Positions 58,601-64,000 of a DNA stretch of 64,000 nt are shown here, piece after piece. The notes beneath the pieces are model-generated. The model had not been told where the DNA came from, did no database searches, and saw nothing but the letters and a program-made list of their open reading frames with translations. Position numbers and translations under genes: made by a program. The stretch comes from Papaver somniferum (Eukaryota > Streptophyta > Magnoliopsida > Ranunculales > Papaveraceae), in NCBI RefSeq assembly GCF_003573695.1, contig NC_039361.1, forward strand, positions 96,660,279 to 96,724,278. The letters run 5' to 3'. Numbering within the stretch: position 1 is the stretch's first letter; each line of letters begins with the position of its first letter.

Positions 58601-59362
58601 GAATAAGGAAGATAAGTTTAAGAAGTTAACGAAGAACAACAAGTTGTGAAAACATTACTTGAGTGGCGGAGAAAGAGAAGCTGAATAAAAGTTAACAAAA
58701 GATTACTTTGGAACTGGAACGATAAGGTACGTACACGCATTCTTTTATTGTTTTTTTTCTTTTCATTTTATCGCAAGTGTTTAAGCTATGATGTATCTGG
58801 TTTCATCATGTTAGAAAAATGAAATTAGATGAACTTGTATAAATAAAGTGACCGGGTTTGGAAAAGCAATAGTGGTGTATGCATCGTTGGAGAACACATC
58901 CAACAACTTGTTTTCAATCAGAACTTGGACACACTACAATTCTCTCCTAGGTTCTTCAAACTATTTAGAGGATGCTAAAATAATGGCACAAAGAGTAAGT
59001 CAGCTTCTTAGCGTTCAGCTTGAAGATACTAGTGTGGATGAAATTGATGTCGTCGTGAAATCATATTGTCCACAACAGGGCTAAAGGTAGGTCCTTAACT
59101 CTTTGAACTTATAACATACAAAATGAAACAAATTTTGAACTGACATTATGTATTTTTTTTCTAGATCGGTAAACTGACATTACATATTCATTTGTCTTGC
59201 AGTCCCGATTCTTTATTGTATGTTATCTACTTCATGGAATGGGAAATGACAAACGTTTACTCCTTTGAAGGCAAAGATACTCTTGGAGAGAATATGGGCA
59301 CAAGACGAATCGATCTCGCATATGAAATACTAAGTGATGAGAATAGTTGCTGGAAAGTTTGA
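55662..59362 (+). pseudogene. Ulp1-like protease gene of the MULE (KI/DUF1985 type)
   Basis: A possible first exon is ATGTCTCCTAGAACTC|GTAAGT at 55662. Recognisable exons are about 56655-57546, 57639-57772 and 57969-58649, then a protease remnant 58848-59086 and 59203-59362. The DUF1985-like part has ALEFIIRNFDPNELAFKIGD, KTDPNHLAVIFKI, LLLLFMFCTVFF and LWIFEQMKDI. It is followed by an acidic coiled coil (KNELEEKDKIIRHLSAEL). The Ulp1 end has WTHYNSLLG, SYCPQQG and PDSLLYVIYFMEWEM. Defects are frameshifts near 56904, 57440 and 57690, stops at 58458 and 59082, and a Ser where the catalytic Cys of the D-C-G motif would be. Ulp1 enzymes remove SUMO; this one cannot. Confidence 0.7.
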
Positions 59363-60145
59363 TATATTTAGGTTGTTTAGAAAATTTTTATTAATGTAGT
59401 TCATTTGGAAGTACTTTTTTCTTGTTGAACTATGTCTTCACATACATTTGTGATCCGTGGATTCGTATTAATTAAAATATGATTTTTTTTTTACTGAAAA
59501 ATGCCTATACTTCAATTTCCTGATAGTTGTGTTTGAATATGCTGGATGAAACCGGAATGATAACATTTTTTTGTCAGAATATACATGATGTAACCAGTTT
59601 CACCCTGGACAAAAATCTCTTTTTTATCCAGAATATGCAGGATGAAACTGCTTACATCATGTATAAAACTATTTTCAGAGTGTACATGTTGAAATTTTAT
59701 TTTTTGTCAGAATATACATGATGAAACCTGTTTCACCCTAGACAAAAATCTCATTGTTTTCCAGAATATGTAGGATGAAACTGGTTACATCCTAGCCTGT
59801 AAAACTGATTGCATTCAAGTTTTACAATGAAAACTGAAAAGAATGTACAATTAAAAACAGAAGACTACAATATATATATACTATAAAATTGAAGAGAAAT
59901 ATGTTTTTATGAACAAAAAAACAATTCAAGGTAAATACTAGTTGCGAAAATATAATTCCAGGTAAATGAATCTTAAATGTGCAACAAGAGGCTGCAGAGA
60001 AGAATTAGCTAATAAAGAAATTATAGTAAGACGCTGCACAGAATGAAGGCTGGAGATGTTCTTAAGCAGGTTCTTAACATTGCTTTTTCGCAGGAGGATG
60101 AGGATACGTCGTCTTGTTATGATGTTCCTGAGTATGGCAGTTACC
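59363..60145. other. Spacer between the two MULE genes
   Basis: About 780 bp between convergent genes. It holds five or six copies of the GATGAAAC...GTTTCATC palindrome (59543-59795), an AT run near 59870 and the presumed 3' UTRs. No gene. Confidence 0.6.
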
Positions 60146-62581
60146 TCACGTAATTGGTCTCTTGAAACTTGCGCTACTAGTGTTAGGAATCCGCTTCTTC
60201 TTCGGCCTACCAGGTTTTTTTCCTAGGACAGTTGGTGGGTTCACGAGATTTCCAGTAGCAACATCAATAGGCTTGTCGTAATCGGGAATGGGCTTGATAG
60301 GACGATCATACGAAGCACTGAAGCTGGAAATGCTGAAAAACGGATTAATGTACTCGTAAACATTGATCTTAGATGAATGCATACACGCAATAGCGTGATC
60401 ACAAGGGAACTGCTCAGTAAACCAAACCCTACAGCTGCAGTGAAACTTCGAAATATTAACAGCATGTGTGTGCTTTCCATCAAAAACTTCCCACTCCATG
60501 TCCCCAGACTTGGTTACTCTCCACTGGACACCAGCACGAATGAAAGCCATCACTTTTTTCTCTAGCCTGGGACAAATGAATCCTTTATATGTCGCCCCCT
60601 TCAACTTCCTTTTACTCATCTGATCCATTATTTTAAGTCTAATCCAGTTAACAAGTGTTGCAATAGGCATACCTTTTGCTTCCTTAATCCAAGAGTTGAA
60701 TGACTCTGCAATGTTTGAACACATGTCGCCATAACGACAGCCCAGACAATGTACATTGGACCAACATTCCACTGGAAGGTCACTCAAGAATTTGTGAAGA
60801 CCATCACATCCCATATCCTTAAAATTCTGCATACCTTCATGAAAGCCTTCATGCGTTGATGAATAGAAACATTGTTTGAACAAATCCATCGCAACACCAT
60901 GCTCTCCTTTTTTCTTGTTGGTCTTACCGCGGACATTGTTCTTCAAATGCTGGTAACAAAAACCATGATGGAAAGTTGGAAAAACATCACGAATCCCTTG
61001 GATCAAACCTTCATGGCGATCCGAAATAAAACTTAGTACCCGAGGACCCAAGATAGATTTTAGTTTATCCAAGAACTAATACCAATTGTCAATAGTTTCG
61101 CTTGAAATGATACCATATGTCAGAGGAAATATTCCTACATAAACAAAACAAACACAAAAAGAAAAAATCATACTAAACTGACTGAAACTGCTATTGTACA
61201 GAATGAAACCAGTTTCATTCTCTAGTCTGACTTCACCAATTAAGGATGAAACTGGTTTCATCCAGTGATAAAAAAAATTCTGAATTTCTTTCAAATTTAT
61301 AATCTGACATCAAAAATTAAATCTAAAAATAGAAGACGTACCATTATTCGCATTCTTCCCAGTAGCCGCCATAAGACAACCCCTAAATTTTCCAGTTAGG
61401 AAAGTTGCATCCAAGAACAATATCGGGCGACAATATTCGAAACCCGAGATGCAAGCATTGAAGGCTAAGAAAAAACTCTTAAACTGGCCCACTTCAATAA
61501 CTAAATCATCCATACTTCCTGGATCATGTTTCTTCACGGCTTCACACCACCAAACCAAGTCAGTGTATGATTTAGTGTCCTCGCCATACAATTCCTTCAA
61601 ACATAATTCTTTCCCGGCATGCACCTGATCGTAGCTCAATTCTAACCCATAATCACTTTTGAATTTTCTAACAATATCCTTGCATTTCTTTTTGGGATTA
61701 TGTTCGATCTGGTCAAATATCAAGCTCTTGACAAGTTCACGCGTAACTGGATCATCCTTTGTTCCGTCACTATAACCAGCACAACATGCATGTTCCCTTT
61801 TATAGGTCTTGAGGAATAAATGACCCTTCACATTGGAAGTCTTCGGAGCTGCATGGAACTTCCAATCGCAAGTAAATTGCTCCTTGTAAAAACACTCCAC
61901 CGTATACCATTCTGGATTGCTCTTGACGACTCTGACCTTGCGACCAAAAAAATGGTTATATTTCTCAACAACAAGACGAGCTTCATCTCGTCCTCCATAA
62001 AAATCTTGACCAACACCTTTTATAATAAACTCTCATTCAGCCGCCTTGCAAGATCTTTTAACTGCCAACTTTCCATTAAATGCACGTTCTTGAGACATGG
62101 GGATATCTTGAGACGAAGCAAGATCTTGAGAGGAATGAATAGGTGAGTAATCTGAGATATTGCCTTTACCTAAAAGCAACTCCGTCATTGTAGGTGTACG
62201 AGTAACTTTACTGTTGTTCGGAAGATGGCGAGGAATAACCAACTGATCTGTGCTAGGGTCTGGTGCTAAACGAAACTCGCTCATAGTAGGTTCACGAAAA
62301 AAATCAGGAGCACGAAGAGGAACACGTTCAAATAAAAGAATCTCCAAGAAAGACAACTGCATAGCAATACACAATGATAAGAAAGACCGAAGCTTCACAT
62401 CACTGTCAACAACATTGCTTCTCCCCTCATAGTCAAATACAAACTGAATTGAGTCCGGTGTAATGTTATTCCAATAAGAACAAACATGCGACATCAATTC
62501 ATCAACTGTTGACTTCACATTAACATGGTATGGACATGCATCAGTGTCCCGGATAACCACACAGAGAAAATGACGATCCAT
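60146..62581 (-). pseudogene. Mutator-like (mudrA) transposase, nearly intact
   Basis: Exon 1 is 62581-61342 and exon 2 is 61134-60146; the 207 bp intron has GTACGT and TTATGTAG borders. Together they make 743 codons in one frame, interrupted by TGA at 62033-62035 and TAG at 61076-61078. Order: PB1-like N-terminus (1-about 90), a linker, the MuDR N-terminal zinc-binding domain (FTCDWKFHAAP, KREHACCAGYSDG), the MULE catalytic core and a SWIM finger (FHCSCRVWFTEQFPCDHAI). Likely DDE residues lie in ILFLDATFLTG, LSFISDRHEGL and NIAESFNSWIKEA. A basic C-tail follows (GKKPGRPKKKR). The TAG stands in NWY-stop-FLDKLKSI, where TGG (Trp) is expected from family sequences. The enzyme would cut and join element ends; as is, it cannot be full length. 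Confidence 0.85.
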
Positions 62582-63881
62582 CTACAAGGAATATATATAC
62601 AACATAAATGAATCTGGATGTATTCAATTGATAAAAATCAAATACAAAATCAAATTAAACAAACAGGTTGACTAAAATAAATGATGAAGCTAGTTTCATC
62701 CTTCTTTAAAATCTGGAAAATAAATCAACTGGCCTAGCATTCACCATCAGCTGCATTCAATACTGGTGTAAGACAAGCTAAACTATTACAGTAACCTAGT
62801 AGTTATAATAGTTCATTCGAGGATTCCATACATCGTGCTGAGTTCCGTAGAATTGTAGGATTACAGTAAGCTAGTACTCATACTCATCATACCAAATGGA
62901 GACATCTACAAGGAATATCTAAATTGTAGTAACCAGTTAAAGCTTTCTGATTTTAACAGATTTCCGACAATGAAAACTTACTCTTCTCAGCGTTCTTTTA
63001 AATAGTTGAATAGTCAGGAGCAGACAACAAACACACAATTAACAGGTGAGGAGGACCAACTAAAACCAAAATTGGTTTGCATCTGTGTACCATCAAAGTA
63101 CCTTTTGTGCACAATGTACCACCAAAGAAGTTGTCATAAGTTACTATGTATTTCTACGATTACCTTCAGATTAGTGCAAAAGGAACCAATCAAGTGACCT
63201 TATACGAGTACTGCTCTAAACAGTAACTTACCTAATACTGAATCAGAATCCGAGAAAACATTTAAAAACGGAGAGCAGTCTGGTGTAATGCAATAAGTGG
63301 AAAAAACAAAGGAGAAATCCTAATAATAACCTAAACCCAAATTTGGTTTACATCTGTGTATATTGCATTGAAAATAAGATTACTAAACCCTAGAAAACAT
63401 GATTCAAGACACGCCAAATAATATCATCGCGTTTAGATGCACCAACTAAACTCAAAATTGGTTATTAGTAAAACCCTGGATAATCAAAATCAACAACTAA
63501 AATAAAAAAATTAACAAAAATCACATAATAAAAATTGATAGAGAAACTTCAAAATCGACAGAGAAACTTCAATTGGACAAAAACCAAATCAAAATTATAT
63601 CAATTTAAACTTCAAACTTACCGATTCGATGATTTGAAAGTAGAGTATTCTAAACTTCGATTCAAAAATCGTGGATCACCATGTATTGAGCTCACAGATC
63701 TGAAAGTGAAACGAAAATCTCTCTGAAGAAAAGGGACGAATCTCTGATTCGAAAATCGCTCAGAGCTTAGAAGGGACGAAGTTGTTTTGTTTCTTCACGA
63801 AGAGAAGAATACTGTTTGAAAAAAGAGGTTTAAAAGGTCAGGGGGTATTTTAGGTAAAACATATTATTTTATTTTATTTTT
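62582..63881. other. MULE region upstream of the transposase
   Basis: About 1.3 kb, AT-rich, with one palindrome copy (62681-62704) and repeats of CCAAAATTGGTTTGCATCTG-like text near 63068 and 63340. Probably leader and promoter of the transposase. ORFs at 63006-63197 and 63535-63726 show no domains. Confidence 0.5.
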
Positions 63882-63977
63882 CCTGGGTGAAATATCCAAA
63901 TTGGCTAATTGAACAGTATATTTCTGATTTTTGGCTATATAAACAGTATAAAAAGCTAGAAATCTATTTCACCCAGG
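63882..63977. repeat. Inverted repeat near MULE right end
   Basis: CCTGGGTGAAATA at 63882-63894 pairs with TATTTCACCCAGG at 63965-63977, with about 70 bp between. It is a perfect 13 bp inverted repeat near the end of the element. Confidence 0.75.
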
Positions 63978-64000
63978 AATTGTTTGTTTTGGTCTTTTTT

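Larger units (their letters stand above)
55924..62704. repeat. Dispersed palindrome GATGAAAC-x-GTTTCATC
   Basis: At least 15 near-copies of a ~20 bp palindrome are scattered in non-coding parts of the MULE. Examples: 55924-55943, 55985-56005, 56527-56550, 57797-57817, 57871-57894, 58790-58810, 59639-59660, 59771-59795, 61201-61220, 61244-61266 and 62681-62704. The cleanest is GGATGAAACTGGTTTCATCC at 61244. None lies in a transposase exon. Confidence 0.8.
55120..64000. mobile_element. Mutator-like element carrying an Ulp1-like gene
   Basis: One unit holds a + strand gene with DUF1985-like and Ulp1 (C48) segments and a - strand mudrA-like transposase. Both are threaded with the same non-coding palindrome. 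This pairing is known from Arabidopsis Kaonashi (KI) MULEs. The ends are not cleanly resolved. The left boundary is placed near 55120, where GGGCTATATACAG and CCTGGGTCAAATG occur. The right end near 63880-64000 has related CCTGGGTGAAATA and GGCTATATAAACAG. It may extend beyond the window. Confidence 0.65.

Overview
This is nuclear DNA from a flowering plant, almost certainly a eudicot. It is AT-rich, has GT-AG introns, a plant-specific NAC gene, plant-type LTR retrotransposons (PBS, polypurine tracts, 2-3.5 kb LTRs) and Mutator-like transposons. The repeat vocabulary gives an unverified impression of Papaveraceae/Ranunculales. Only two protein genes look intact: a GT17 glycosyltransferase (47335-48620, +) and a SOG1/NAC008-like NAC transcription factor (49852-53020, -). 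They are convergent and sit in a gene island of about 6 kb.

Region 1-12480 is a Gypsy-like family, here called G1, with no convincing coding capacity: LTR end (1-742), internal domain (743-4923), complete LTR (4924-8490), then a second copy of the internal domain (8491-12480). The complete LTR carries an inserted fragment of a WRKY gene and a 12-copy array of ~80 bp units.

Region 12481-37747 is a related element, G2. It has a 3.3 kb 5' LTR, a gag-protease frame broken only by stop codons, no reverse transcriptase or integrase, and an antisense plant-mobile-domain (PMD) gene. Its 3' LTR is split by a 10.4 kb Copia-type element, C1 (26076-36449, TSD CCATG). C1 in turn carries a G1-family solo LTR inside its gag (28673-30568, TSD ACATG). 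G2 has different host sequences on its two sides, so the locus was rearranged.

Region 37748-41679 holds the broken 5' end of a reverse-oriented Copia (C2) and an older related LTR. After a degraded MULE transposase fragment comes about 5 kb of AT-rich intergenic DNA, including a ~160 bp foldback. Upstream of the NAC gene lies a 684 bp hAT-like element with a perfect 8 bp TSD.

Region 55120-64000 is a Mutator-like element of the ULP-carrying (Kaonashi-like) type. It has a decayed DUF1985/Ulp1 gene on the + strand and a nearly intact mudrA-like transposase on the - strand with two nonsense codons. Its non-coding parts are peppered with a palindrome of the form GATGAAAC-x-GTTTCATC.

The strongest candidates for something not routine are the WRKY capture inside an LTR, the antisense PMD gene in a pol-less retrotransposon, and the dispersed palindrome in the MULE. 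All coordinates of exons and repeat boundaries were read by eye; no alignment or search was run.
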